From Anoplolepis gracilipes (Eukaryota > Arthropoda > Insecta > Hymenoptera > Formicidae), in the NCBI RefSeq assembly GCF_047496725.1, contig NC_132977.1:5154501-5218500 (forward strand): a DNA stretch of 64,000 nucleotides, written 5' to 3'. Both the position numbers and the translations under genes were made by a program. The notes under the pieces were generated by a model. That model was not told where the DNA came from and did no database searches. It saw only the letters and a list, made by a program, of their open reading frames with translations. Below are positions 12,474 through 24,950 of the stretch, piece by piece. Position 1 is the stretch's first letter; each line of letters begins with the position of its first letter.

Positions 12474-14692
12474 ATGCAAGTTCTGAAATTGACATGTGCA
12501 ATTGTTATGATCGCTGGATGTTTCCGACCGCTATCGTGGACATCTTTGTTTAAACGAACAGTTTATAATATCTACAGATTATACGTAATTAGTATGCTAT
12601 TTTTTTTTTCAATGGCGCAATTTTTAGACATTATTCTAAATGCTGATAATGCTGATGATATGACTGACACTTTGAATATGCTGTTAACATCATCTGCTGC
12701 ATGCTATAAAGTATTTATCATGTGGTTCAATTATGAAAGAGTTTCAATTTTAATTAATTGTCTTACTAAAGAACCGTTCGCACCAATGGATCCAGGTGAA
12801 ATGGAAATTCGACAGCAATTTGATAAAATGATACGGTAAATATATCTTAATGAAAAAGTAATGTCTAATTTCTATTTCACATATTTTGGTATTTTAGATT
12901 ATTTTGTCTTAATTGATAGCTTTAAAAATACATTTAAGATTACAGCTCGATTTTTTTTTCAAGATTTGTTTTATCAATTAAAATCTGCGATATAAGAGAA
13001 ATTATTTAAAAAATTGATATTTTAAATAACAAATAAATTATATCTTCTCTTATAGTTTATAAAATTTAATTGACACTACTGTGTTAATAGTGCATATTAC
13101 CTATTTCATAACTTAAAAAAATTGTTCTAAGAGCTTTACACGAAAACTCTTACTAAAAGTAATACTAATATAAAAGTTTCTTTTTACCTTTCTAGTAATA
13201 ATACATTACGTTACACACTCTTGATCGAAACGACATGCTCATTCATCGCTTCGACATCATTGTTGACTGATTTTAGACATAGAAGGTTAACGTATAGAGA
13301 ATGGGTACCGTATGATTATTCATCTTTTTTGACATTTTGCTTTACATATGCTCAGCAAATGTCAACTACTTTCCACACCGCTACCGTGAACGTTGCTTGC
13401 GATACTCTCCTATGCGGTTTCTTAATGCATGTATGTTGCCAAATCGCGATATTAGAACATCGCCTAAACAAACTCACGAGAAATGAAATTACTCTGAGCT
13501 ATTGCGTACGCCATCACGACTGGATTTATGAGTTAGTTATATTAAAATCCGGAAAAGTTATTTATCAATTAGCATTGATATTATGTGATTTATTGAACAA
13601 TATTATAATAAAATTATATTTTTTTTCTTCTTTTAATTTATTTATTATTTATTATATTCTTTGTGCCATAAATTATGTACGTGTAAAAGGAAAAAAAATA
13701 TTTTATGTAATATTAAAATATAATTAGATATAAATTTTTTTTAAATATGATTTATCGACTTCTATCATTATTACTTACATAATTTACTAAGTTAACAATA
13801 TTAATATATTAATCTTTTCATTAATCTCTCTTAGATATTTTATAATTTTGTTTATAATTTAAAAAATTAAAATAAATAATATAATAAATAATAAAATAAA
13901 TAATAAATTTACTTATCAATTATAGCACAAATTTTAGTGGTTTTATAAAGGTAACATGATATTTTAAAAGCAAAAATGAATTACAGGTTTGCGCGATTGG
14001 TGAATACAAGGTTTACATATATAATTGGATTTCAGTTTATGGCGAGTATGATGGTAATTTGCTCCAATTTGTATCAACTGACCAAGTCGCCTTTGAACGC
14101 AGACAGTATTCCATTAGTTATGTACACATCCTGCATGTTGACGCAGATATTTATCTATTGCTGGTTTGGAAATAAAGTCAAAGTAAAGGTATGTCAAGTA
14201 AAATAAAGATCGTTAAATATAAATGTTTTATATTATTTATCTATAGAGTATCCAACTCACGGATAAAATGTTTGAAATAAATTGGCCAATCTTGAATAAT
14301 AATGCTAAAAAGGGCCTTTTGATAATGATGAAACGTTCGACAATACCCATCGAAATTTGTACCGCACATATCATCACTTTGAATTTGGAATCCTTCGTAG
14401 GGGTTAGTACAGAAAAACTAATCTTAATGTACAATCCAACTGATTAATAACACCATACTAATTATTTCTGATTTAATTACTTTTAATTAAAGAAAATTGT
14501 TTTTATAAATAGATTTTACTTAAATTTAAAGAAAATAATTTTTGTAAGTGTGCTACGTATATAAACATATTATTATTATCACTTATACTTATTTATAAAT
14601 ATAAACATATTTATAATGGCCTCAAATATTTTTTATTATTTCAGTTGATTAAAACATCGTATTCCGCTTGTAATTTATTAATAAAAACATAA
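12474..14692 (+). CDS. Odorant receptor OR5 (7tm_6), 367 aa
   Basis: Complete receptor and tandem sister of OR4. Exons are 12474-12835, 13196-13531, 13987-14188, 14247-14402 and 14645-14692, with exactly the OR4 exon lengths and phases, ending in TAA. The ATG at 12474 gives MQVLKLTC. Landmarks are AGCFRPLSWTSLFKR, MLFFFSMAQFLD, LTYREWVPYDYSS, NVACDTLLCGFLMHVCCQ, LSYCVRHHDWIYE, IYCWFGNKVKVK and LIKTSYSACNLL. Most exon differences from OR4 change the amino acid: in exon 1 I count by eye roughly 20 nonsynonymous and 5 synonymous changes. That is consistent with rapid change of ligand specificity, but the count is not a formal test. No stop or frameshift is seen. Confidence 0.93.
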
Positions 14693-15109
14693 AAAGAAGA
14701 ATAAGAATAGCGACATAAGTGAAATAAAACGCGCTTTTTATTTAGTAACCTAATTACAAAAAAAATACTATTATGTTTCAGTAATAATAATCATAAAATT
14801 ATTATTGATAATAATCTTATTGTGTTTAACATATATAGATATCTATCTATTATGTATAGTTTTTAATATTTGTTTATATTATAAAAGTATTTTTATATAT
14901 AATAATAAATATATTAACTTTAATGTCAGCGTTTTATTGCCAATATATGTGTAGTATATATTATATACAAAATATATACATATATATATATATATATATA
15001 AAGTATCCGGTAATAATCGCCCCAACTCTCTAGGGCTGATAGAGCAAACTGAACATAAAAGTCCTCTACCAATTTGCAATTTTCGCAGTAATTATTAAAA
15101 TATTAATTA

Positions 15110-15157
15110 AAACGTTCAGCATTTGCTGAGCGCTCATACGCTGAGCGTTTTTAATTA
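15110..15157. repeat. Imperfect inverted repeat in OR5-OR6 spacer
   Basis: 'aattaaaacgttcagc' is repeated in inverse as 'gctgagcgtttttaatt' around a short loop, giving a possible hairpin. It sits at the edge of a sequence that looks inserted relative to the OR4 flank, so it may be the end of a small transposon. Confidence 0.5.
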
Positions 15158-15163
15158 ATAGTT

Positions 15164-15194
<31 letters not shown>

Positions 15195-15933
15195 TTTATA
15201 TTCTCTGTATATAATATACCATAATTTCTCTGATGCAAAGCATAAAATATTTCAAATAACATATTCACGATTTTACTTAACACTTTTATAAATAAAATGA
15301 TAAAAAAAATGTTGTGGAAAAAGAAGTCATACAATACTGTTTTTATATAAAAAAAAATACAATTGTTTAATTTCGTTATTCTGTGCATGCTTGTAATGTA
15401 ATACCGAAAAGAATTAGAGATTATTATGTCTTCTAACTATTCTTTTCCCTACTTGTATAGTAATTTTATAAGTACATACGTACGTTTGATACGATTCTTT
15501 ATCTTGCTTATGTTACGTAAATATCAGTACTGGGCAATATATTTACTTTTAGGTAATAGCAAAAATAAATAAAAATTTTGTCGTCGATATATCAAAAAGT
15601 GATGTACAATACATATCAAGAAATTATGAATATTCACATCTCATATTTTATTGATAACCCATGATAAATTTTATTGCTTTCTGTCTTTGATATTTTATAT
15701 TGCTCTCGATTTGAGAGTCAATAATAGTAGAGCATACAAGACATTACATGTTCGATATGTAATAAAAATTGCATGTATAATATAGTCCTCCAGCTAATTC
15801 GTAAGAATTGGCTCGGAGATAATTACTAGGTATATCATAAAGATAGAAATACTAAATATGTAGAAGAGAAAAATTGAAATATTAACGAAAAATGCCGTCA
15901 TTATCGGAGAACTTTCTAAGATTGTTGTGATTC

Positions 15934-15940
15934 CGTAGAC
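15934..15940. promoter_or_regulatory. Degenerate CGTAGAC motif upstream of OR6
   Basis: Weak match (cgtagac in place of CTATAGAC) about 220 bp before the OR6 start, in the position where the array-wide motif is expected. Confidence 0.25.
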
Positions 15941-16158
15941 AATAATTCCAAGTGAATTTTAAGTGCAGTCTCTCTTGTGAAATAATACTATTTGATCTCA
16001 CTTTACGATAAAGATTCTATCAAACTATAGTGATCTCGTGAACAGTAAATATTATTTAAAAATGTTTTAAATTACTCAAACAGTACCAAAGTTTATAACA
16101 CGCTACATAAACAAAAGCAATTGTATGTATCTTTTCTTTAATTAAAAAAGATTTAAAA

Positions 16159-19100
16159 ATGCATGTTTTAAACTTGACATTTTTTATTGTTACATTTGTG
16201 GGATGCTTTCGACCGTTATCATGGACTTCATTGTTTAAACGTGCTGTTTACAATCTCTACAGATTATTTATAATTATCATTTTATATACTTTTGCATTTT
16301 TACAATTTATGGACATCGTTCTGAACGTTGACAATCCTGACGACTTCACTAACAATCTCTACATGATGTTAAATGTATCCGTTTCGGGATATAAGTTGCT
16401 GATCATGTGGATTAATTATACAAATATTGCAACATTAATTAAGAAACTTAACGAAGAGCCATTTAAACCACTGGATACAGGCGAACTGGAAATTCGTCAA
16501 AAATTTGATAAACTAATACGGTTTGATCTTAATTAAATATAATAATATTCAAATTTTTATTTAACAATAATTTTTTATATATCTGTATTTTGATTAAGTT
16601 GCAAATGGTATTATATATATATTTTTTTTTAAAGTATTTTTAAAATATTCATGAATGTATAATCATAGGTGAAAATTGTTTTATAAAAGCATGTGCTATT
16701 CAATTTATAATTAAATAAATTATATATTAATAAATAAAAAATATAATATTTAATTAGTATAGTTCTATCTATTATCACACTATCTATTATCTACCATCTA
16801 CTATCATAGGAAAAATTTCTGACAAAAAAAGAGATATATTAAAAATGCTCCATATCAAAGTTTATTTTAAGATAATGAAAATATATCTTTAATTATTTTT
16901 TAGACTGAACACATTACGTTATACGATCCTGATCGAGACATCATGGTCATGTTCTGGTTTGACGTCATTGCTTGTCGATTTCAGGAGTAGAAGGTTAACA
17001 TATAGAGAATGGGTACCATACGATTATTCGTCTTATATAGTATTTTGTATTACATATGCTCATCAATTTCTAAGCACATTCTACTGCGCTACTGTAAATG
17101 TCGCTTGCGATACTCTTATATGTGGCCTCTTAATGCATGTGTGCTGCCAAATCGAGATTTTGGAATATCGCATAAAAAACCTCATAAACAAGCAAGATAC
17201 TTTGAGTTACTGTGTACATCATCACAACAGTATATTTCAGTTAGTTATTCCAATAATAATTGTTGAAAAAGACATTCATTATTTTATTCAAGATTTTCTG
17301 ATATATTTAATAGTTGATGGCGAACAGTAATATAAGTTAAATTTTAAATTTTAATTGCGAATTTAAGGCTCTTAATATTTACAAACAAGTAACTAGAAAC
17401 TTGGCGAATAAGAGCCAAATGTGGATGTTGATGAGTCGATTTCTCAGAAAATAATTTTTCTGCGAAATTGATAAGTATTTAAATTTTAAATCACAAGTTA
17501 AATTTTGTTTCTCAGCTATTGTGAAAAGTAAAAAAAATGTATAATTTATTATCAACTTATATCATTGTTCTTCTAAATAACTTCTTCTTTTATATGATAG
17601 AACGTGCATGGTTTTTGATTCAATATACAACTATTATGATATTATAAGAATATAAATTTAATTGTAGGTTTGCGAATTTAGTAAATACAAGATTCTCGCA
17701 AATTATCGGATTCCAGTTTATAACGAGTACATTGATAATATGTTCTAATTTGTTCCAACTGAGCAAATCGTCAATGAGTGCAGACAATATTGCGTTAATC
17801 ATATATACATGCTGCATGTTGACACAAATATTTATTTATTGCTGGTTCGGAAACAAAGTCAAAGTAAAGGTATATATCTAATAAAATTGATTATTTTAAA
17901 ATTTTGTGTGTAAAAAAGAAAAGAAATACGAAAAAATTTAATCAGCATTTGTACATAATATTCTTTTAGTATGTCCATTATTAAGTCATATTAAGCCATT
18001 ATTAAGTATATTATAAATAAGTAAATTACATACATATAATAACGGCATTGTTAATCAGGGTGTCTACTCAAATCTAGTAAAAAATTTCCTGATTTTCCAG
18101 GTATTTTTTCAAAATTCCAAATAAAGAAAATATTCTCAAGATTTTTTAATATAACTTTCTCTAAAATACATTTTTTATTACATGCATTATTTAAGGTTTT
18201 TCATTCGTATGAAGGAAAAACACAGATCTTTTCAAATTTTAAGTGCTAGATTTGTAAATGTACTGAAAAACTGAATAACTTTCATAAGATGTATTTTTTA
18301 CTTGCATAGAATTTTAATTTTTTTTATTAAAAATTTTCATTAAAAATTACAAAGAATATTCAATATTATTAAGATTTTACATTCAATTCATATTCATATT
18401 TAATATCACAGTTTATTCTAATTTTTTCCCGAGCCACTCTTTTAATAACCGGTATTATTTGTTTTATCAAAAATTTTAGAATTAATAAAAATAAAGCAAA
18501 AACTCTCAACAATTAATTAGTTTTCATGAAGTGACGCCAGCTTCACACACACTCAAATAGAATTGCACGAAATATATTATGCGACAATCGCGACACAAAA
18601 TTAATTTCTGCTCATTTTCTCCTAATTCTTCATTAATACATCACTTCCCTCCCGCTCTCCTCACGTAATTCGATCACCGTTTCCGACGAATTCGCGATTA
18701 TTATATACATTCTTGATACTCGCGGGTATCCGGTGACACGTAAATACTCCTCGAAATGTTACAAAATTCAAGACATTTGTCGATCGAGCAAATAGCCGAA
18801 AAAAAATACGCGTAAAAGGAACGGCGTATAAGATGGCGGCGAAACGACGAAGTTGTTGATCTCAAGGATCGTGAAACGCCGATTGCGACAAATGCTGCGG
18901 AACAAATCTATCTTGAGATTATGACTTCTAAATTTCGATCTACTCCCGATGTACGCTTGTCCGCGATGTTTGCCCATAATTGACGAAAACGATGACGCAG
19001 GACAACCTTGACTCGACTCGGCTCGGCTCGACCGACCTGCTCCGCAAACATTGTAAGAATGTGACTTTGAGACTGTCACGCGCCGAGTCGACCTTTGCAG

Positions 19101-20426
19101 CGATCATATGGTGAAGATGGCCTACGTGTTTACGGTATTACTGCGCGAGTGTGTTGCGTGTAGCAATGTTTTTTTTGGACGATGGTTTTTGCTCCGTAAT
19201 ACGCTTCGGGTTGTGTAGTACTTGTTACTTTCCTGTATTCTTTATTCCGCGACGAAATAATATAATAATTTTCCTCTATACAGAGAATATACATATAATA
19301 ATAAAAATTAGAATATATATAATATTTATATCGTGTAGTATACCGACATATATATATATATATACAAGAAATTATATGATATTTTTATTCAATAATATTA
19401 TATAATATGAATATTATATTTTTTTGAAGGAATATCTTCATTTAAATATTTCAATGCACAAACAAATACTTAATCGTTAAGAAATAATAGAACAAATCAT
19501 TTTTATAGTATGTACATACATATATGCACAATTAATTTATTATAAGACAAGCAGAGATACGAGCATCTCATCTTGGTATATGTCCTGAATCTCGAAGATT
19601 TAATTTGTTTAATTAATATTCTAATAATTTTTACGCATAGAACTTTTTGTAGAACTATTATAAAATTTTTAAGCGCTTAAAATCTGATAAAAAATGCTAA
19701 AAAAATCGTCGTACAAAGTAAATGTAAACTTGGCGTCTCAGTTTGAGATCAATTTTTTTTATTTAATAGCTAGAATTATTTAATCCATCAAGAATCGAAA
19801 ATTATTAAAAATAAAGCCAGAACTTTCAACAATTAATGAGTTTCCACGAAGTGAGATGCCAGTTTCACACACGGTTGATTTTACATATGAGAGTAAAATT
19901 ATCCAAAAGAGAATTTTCGAAGAGACTCTTTGAATCCCATAAAATTTTATGACTTTCCTGATTTTTCCAGATACAAAAAAAATCCCTAAAAATTCCATGT
20001 TTTGCATGTTTTTCCAGGGGAGTAGACACCCTGTTAGTATAATATAAATATTTTTAACATATATATTTTACACAATCATAATACCCACAACAAAGAAAAA
20101 AAAATTTATATTGATTTATAGAGCATTCAATTAGCAGATAGTGTTTTTCAAGCGGATTGGCCGATGCTAAATAATAACATTAAAAAAGAGCTTCTTATAA
20201 TTATGCAACGTGCGATAGTACCTATTGAATTTACTACTGCACATATCATTAGTTTGAATTTAGACTCTTTTGTAGCGGTTGGTATAAAAAATCTATCATA
20301 TTATGTATTTGCACAGTTGACCTAATTAATGAAATCTCCACTTATTTTTATCATGTTTTATTATTCTAGTTACTTAAAACATCATACTCTGCTTATAATT
20401 TATTAGTACGAGTACAAGAAGAATAA
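16159..20426 (+). CDS. Odorant receptor OR6 (7tm_6), 370 aa, transposon in intron 3
   Basis: Complete receptor by exon phase and reading frame. Exons are 16159-16520, 16904-17239, 17668-17869, 20122-20277 and 20370-20426, phases 2, 2, 0, 0, ending in TAA. The ATG at 16159 gives MHVLNLTF. Landmarks are VGCFRPLSWTSLFKR, FAFLQFMDI, LTYREWVPYDYSS, NVACDTLICGLLMHVCCQIE, LSYCVHHHNSIFQ, IYCWFGNKVKVK and LLKTSYSAYNLL. It is closest to OR4 and OR5. There are two oddities. The intron 1 donor is GTTTGA rather than the GTAAGT or GTAAAT used by the other genes. Intron 3 is 2.25 kb, against 58-870 bp elsewhere, because of a 2-kb inserted element. The exons carry no lesions, so I call it functional with some doubt about splicing. 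Confidence 0.85.
17398..17470. repeat. Dispersed repeat copy 1 (AACTTGGCGAATAAGAGCCA)
   Basis: The 20-bp string AACTTGGCGAATAAGAGCCA and the roughly 55 bp after it recur in diverged form at 52967-53045, far outside the receptor array. It lies in OR6 intron 2. Probably a fragment of a genome-wide repeat family. Confidence 0.6.
18481..18551. repeat. Direct repeat 1 inside the 2-kb element
   Basis: Matches 19801-19873 in the same orientation with scattered substitutions. The shared blocks are 'aaaaataaagc', 'caacaattaat' and 'ttcacacac'. Confidence 0.65.
18620..19220. other. GC/CpG-rich block, possible captured gene fragment
   Basis: Sharply GC-richer than everything around it, with many CpGs and AAGATGGCGGCG near 18830. 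That string resembles the YY1-type motif seen at starts of housekeeping genes. A 103-codon minus-strand open frame (18768-19079) has no recognisable domain. It may be a promoter or 5' UTR fragment carried by the transposon; this is inference. Confidence 0.4.
19801..19873. repeat. Direct repeat 2 inside the 2-kb element
   Basis: Second copy of the repeat at 18481-18551, on the other side of the GC-rich block. Confidence 0.65.
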
Positions 20427-21838
20427 TATACGTAATCCGTCTACTGTTTCGAATGTAATTAATATTTTTGTAAATAAGTGCAATAAACTTATTGTTAATA
20501 ACAATTTTAATATCTATTGAAGTTTTATATCCATAGTGTTCTTTAATATTACCAATTAAATACATAGTAATTTATTAACAAAAACATCAATACTTGCAGA
20601 AAAATACAATCTGTATAATGATGTTTATTTATAAACAATATTTCTAAAATAATAAGATAATATATATGTATATTCTAAGAAAAAGATAATTATAAATATA
20701 TTTTTATCATTACAAAAAGATTATGAAAAAAATGTCCAGTAGTTGAGAGATACTCCGTCCGTCAATTTTTATTTTAATTCATATATAAAAAAAATTGATA
20801 ATGTCTGAGTATATCGAGTGTGAGGTCTTGTATAAAACTACACATATATGCTTGATTAAATAAATTATATTATAACAATACTATAATATAAAAAAATATT
20901 ATGTCAAATGCGATCCCTTTCTCCGGTATTTCAATATATGTTAGTAGTTTACTTGAATAGTCTACATATAAGGGATAACATAATTCCTTCTTTACATTCG
21001 ATGTAAAATAGTGACTATAGAAAAATCAATATAGAACGAAGTGTACGATACCTTATCGAGTCAGAAAGATTGTATGATTGAAAAAAAATGAAGAATCTTA
21101 TAGTGTATATATTTTTATCAAGATTTGATGAGAATATCTTTATTATACAATTCGAAGTAGACGAAAGAAGAATACCATTTCTCTATGTGTGCGCGTTATT
21201 AAGTTTGGACAATAATAAATATTTTGTAATTAAGTATAATCAAGTGTATAATAAAGAAGCTATTTAAAACTTTGAAAATAATAATGTATCGATAACATGC
21301 ATCGGTCGAAAGACTATATCGTATCGTTGCTGTTTCTTGCGACAATAATATATTGTTGTCTTGCAGTAAATTCTAGATAAAATGTTTTTCTCTGGAAATC
21401 AAGAGACAGTATAGTTTTAGAATAAATTTATCCGACGTGAAAAAGTTATATCTTTCAAAGCACTAAATAAGAGTTGATTAAAAAATTTTCGTAAATTTAA
21501 TGTAAGTTGTGTAGCAATATATTTTATATTTTAAAACGCGGTATTGCGATAATAATATTGCAATGAAATAATTGTTTTATTATTGTAAAGTCTTTTTCTT
21601 CATATTTTGTGTGATATTTGACATCGTAAATAATTTTAATAAACCGTTATCTGATTTTATATAAGAAAAATTAGAGAATCGTGTATAATAACAGTTTTTA
21701 AAATTATTACCCCTGTCTCCCTCTCTGATCGCTCTTTTGAAATTTACAAATTATTATAATTACTAATAATAAATACATTACTATTGTTAAATGAGATTTA
21801 CACAAAAGGAAATTGTGTAAGAGAATTTGTATTGCAAA
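20427..21838. other. Spacer OR6-psi7
   Basis: AT-rich spacer with the former promoter region of psi7, including AGACTATATC at 21311-21320, a degenerate form of the shared motif. No gene is seen. Confidence 0.55.
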
Positions 21839-23723
21839 ATGCGTCTTATGCAATATGCACTTACAGTTCTCGCTATTGCTAGCAATGATATCGTTGTTGA
21901 AACACATGATATATAACGCTTATACAATGTTAATAATTTTAATATTATACGCATTTTCAATGTCACAATTTATGAATCTTGTACTTGTATTGAACGTCGG
22001 TAATTTTGATAAATTTACTGAAACCTTAGGTATATGCTACTGGTCATGCTTATGGCGTGTTACAAAGCTATAAATATGAAGCTAAATCATAAGAATGTTG
22101 CAATGATAATGGACATTCTTTCCAATAGCCCTTTTGCACTACTGGATACAAAAAAATAATTCGGGAGAAGTTTGATAAGATGACAGAGTAATTGGTATTA
22201 TATATTAAATGATTATATAACTTAAAATATTTAATGGATATTATATACTTTTATAAATAGATATTGCATATTTTTAGAACATTTTATAAAAATAAAATAT
22301 CCTGAAAACAATCTTTTTCCTCTTTTCTAGAAAAAAGAATGTTAACTTTATTAATAAAACATACATATACACACATATACCTATATATGTATATATATTA
22401 AGATATTAATATTTGAATACAAATAACTTAAATAACATAAATTTGCAATGTTTTTAGGAATAATACGTTTTAGTACTTAGTATTCTACGTACCTATATAT
22501 CATTCCGCTCTTTTTATTCACGCAATTCAGAAAAGAAAACTTGGCTTATAGAGCATGGCTGCTTCAATTACTCAATCTCCAAAATAATATATTATCTCAC
22601 ATACACTCACCAAATGATCAGCATGACTTAGTGATTTCGTCAATCCTGCTTGCTTTGTTTGCGGCTGACTCTTGCATGTTTGCTGTCAGATAAAAATTTT
22701 GGAGTATTATCATAAATCGCGAATAATTAAGAAAATGTTCGCAAATGTGTACTACATTATCACAATTGCATATTTAAGTAAGTATTTCTGAACATCTGCG
22801 AGTTCTAAAAGTCATCATTTGTGATTACTATTTTATAATAGATATTCGCAAACTAATTTTACATACACACACATATACATACAAGAATCATCCGCACATC
22901 TATTTTAAAAAACTGGATCTCTTAAATGAAAAAATAATAAATTTGTTTTCATACTTGTTTATAGCATCTACGCAAACCAAATGCAATCACCCATGGTTAA
23001 ATTTGAAAATAAGGTCTTGATAATCGGATAATTCTGTATAAATTGTACGCGCATATTGTAAACAAAAAAATTTGAGAAAATAATCGCCATTTAATTTACA
23101 GTAAGCATTTGGGTGATATGTCTGCACTTTATTGTTTAATTATGACCTCGTCCAGCGCCGAATATATTCAGTTCGTAATGTATATAATTTGCATATTGAC
23201 AGAAATATTTTACTATTGTTGATTTAGAAATGAAATCAAAGGTTTTTTTAACTCGTTCATTTATCTATCTAAATATCTCGGTATTTTTCGTATCATCGCA
23301 TAGAAAAACTTTTTTATTGAAAAAAAATTAATATATATTATTCTATTAGCACACATACGTACATGTAAAATATAATAATTATATGTAATATTTATTATGT
23401 TTTGATATACAGAGTCTGCCATTATCGAACGGTATTTATAACATGGAATAGTTGACATTTAGCAACAGCACGAAAAAGAGGTTTTTGATAATTATGAACC
23501 GGTCTTTGAAGTTTATTGAATTTACCAGTGGCTATCTCAATGAATCTTGAGTTCTTTATAATGGTAAGAATCTTTATTTATTACATAATTATTAGCTACT
23601 TTGCACGATAAATTTATTATTGAATATTGTATACATCTAATTAAACTTTACCACTGCACAATTTTTACAGATGCTTACGATGCTTACTCGATTTTCAATT
23701 TATTAACACAAATGCAAAATTAA
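21839..23723 (+). pseudogene. Odorant receptor pseudogene psi7 (all five exons recognisable)
   Basis: A five-exon receptor relic in the same order as the intact genes: exon 1 at 21839-22190, exon 2 at about 22458-22777, exon 3 at about 23069-23240, exon 4 at 23413-23560 and exon 5 at 23671-23723. The lesions are clear. In exon 1 the conserved GCWxPxSW block is missing, with a frame change between the LAIA and SLLKH blocks. There is a second shift near 22030, and an A run before TAATTCGGG shifts the frame again. Exon 2 has several shifts (TYTHQM and CCQ are still readable), exon 3 has TGA in place of the tryptophan of CWFGN, and exon 4 has an in-frame TAG. Closest to OR8 and OR9 by position and by exon 4 and 5 wording. 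Non-functional. Confidence 0.9.
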
Positions 23724-23730
23724 TAAAGAA

Positions 23731-24950
23731 ATATAAATCATTATTCATAAATTAATTTGTAAAATTAATATATGTCAATATATAAGCAATGTTGTACTGC
23801 AGTAAAAAACATGGTAATCGATAATATCTCTTGCATTACAAGAAATAGATCTCTCTCTCTCTCTCTTTCTCTCTCTTTCTCTTTCTCTGCAGAAAAAATT
23901 AAAATATTATCCTTTATTCTCTTTACATACGAGCTTCAATATATGCACTAATAAAATTATATTACGACAAAAGACAAAAAAGAAAAAAATGGTAACAGCT
24001 TATAACCGAGTGTATAGACTAGCTATATATTAAGATTATATACAGATATACACTACAGTTGTTGATTTGTTAACATTTGAGGAATACATTTTTTTGTATA
24101 TCCGTAGCGTAGCTACAAAATAATATTGCAATAATGAATAAAATATTTTATAATAAACGTATGACATAATAGAATTGGACCTAAGTATCTTGGAAATAAT
24201 TCTAGGCTACTGATCTATTAATGGCCATTTCAAGAAATTATTCTATGTACTTGACTGTATATCAAGCTTCTCTTCATTTTTTTATTTGATTTTTTTCCGC
24301 GAAAATAATGGTACATTATGCAGTTTTGTCATGAAAATATTATTTAGAAAAAATGTTATTTTCCGATTCATCAGAATATTACTTCACGAGAAACATGGTT
24401 GCAAGTCTGTCATGTAATAATAAAAAAGACTTTATAGTTTATATGAAAAGGGGGAAATCGAACGAAGAATATCATTAATATCAAGTCAGAAGACTATAGA
24501 TATTAGTAGATTGTTCCCTTTTCATGTCATTCGCTTTGTCATATAGTGATCGGTCATTTATATCAAATCTTTCTAAGTATTCAACGGATTGTTCAAACAA
24601 ATCAATCGAAATATTTTCGTAAGTTTAATGTATAGAAAGAGTGAAATATTTTAAATACATATTGTAATGGAAATAATATACTGCGCGTTGACATTTTTAT
24701 CATTATTTTCATTATTAATAGCAAATAGATAGCTTTGTATTTGATAATTAATAAATAAAGGTAGCAAACCAATTGCCAATTATTTATAAAAATAGACGAT
24801 TAAATATATTTCTTATAACTATTATAAATGTGATTTTATAATTATAAAAGTTTCTCGTACATATTCTCGGCCATCTATCATCGGTGCATTATATAATAAT
24901 AATCAAAATTTAAAATAAATAAGTCAATATTTTAATCAACACAGTTATTG
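23731..24950. other. Spacer psi7-OR8 with pyrimidine microsatellite
   Basis: Contains a (CT)n-rich tract at about 23850-23888 and the long OR8 upstream region. Much of the latter (from about 24000) matches 29285-30317 before OR9, including 'cttataaccgagt' and 'attaatggccatttcaagaa'. No gene is seen. Confidence 0.6.
24492..24501. promoter_or_regulatory. GACTATAGAT motif upstream of OR8
   Basis: Copy of the array-wide motif, about 450 bp before the first OR8 ATG. It is conserved as GACTATAGAC before OR9. Confidence 0.4.

Larger units (their letters stand above)
11703..14880. repeat. Segmental duplication unit B (contains OR5)
   Basis: Second copy of the 3.3-kb unit that starts near 8367. The main differences are scattered substitutions, many of them in exons, and short indels in AT-rich spacers. 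Confidence 0.85.
14693..16158. other. Spacer OR5-OR6
   Basis: Contains TA-dinucleotide tracts near 14978-15000 and 15171-15193. Between them, at about 15003-15160, is GC-richer foreign-looking sequence absent from the matching OR4 flank. The OR6 promoter region follows. The short open frames here are low complexity and are not called. Confidence 0.6.
18056..20033. mobile_element. 2-kb TIR element with GC-rich interior, in OR6 intron 3
   Basis: The left end starts CAGGGTGTCTACTC and the right end finishes GAGTAGACACCCTG, exact inverse copies over 14 bp. Next to each end is similar subterminal sequence about 'cctgattttccaggt' and 'cctgatttttccagat'. Inside are two direct repeats of about 70 bp (18481-18551 and 19801-19873, both with 'tctcaacaattaa'-like cores and 'cagcttcacacac'). 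Between them lies a roughly 600-bp GC- and CpG-rich block that includes AAGATGGCGGCG. No transposase reading frame is visible, so it is probably non-autonomous. The superfamily is not assigned, and no convincing target-site duplication is seen. Confidence 0.75.

Noticed and set aside
17009..17266. 85-codon plus-strand open frame overlapping OR6 exon 2
   Set aside because: Alternate-frame shadow of the receptor exon; the other frame carries all family motifs.
18768..19079. 103-codon open frame on the minus strand in the GC-rich block of the OR6 intron element
   Set aside because: No recognisable domain; open frames are expected by chance in GC-rich DNA, and it lies inside a mobile element.
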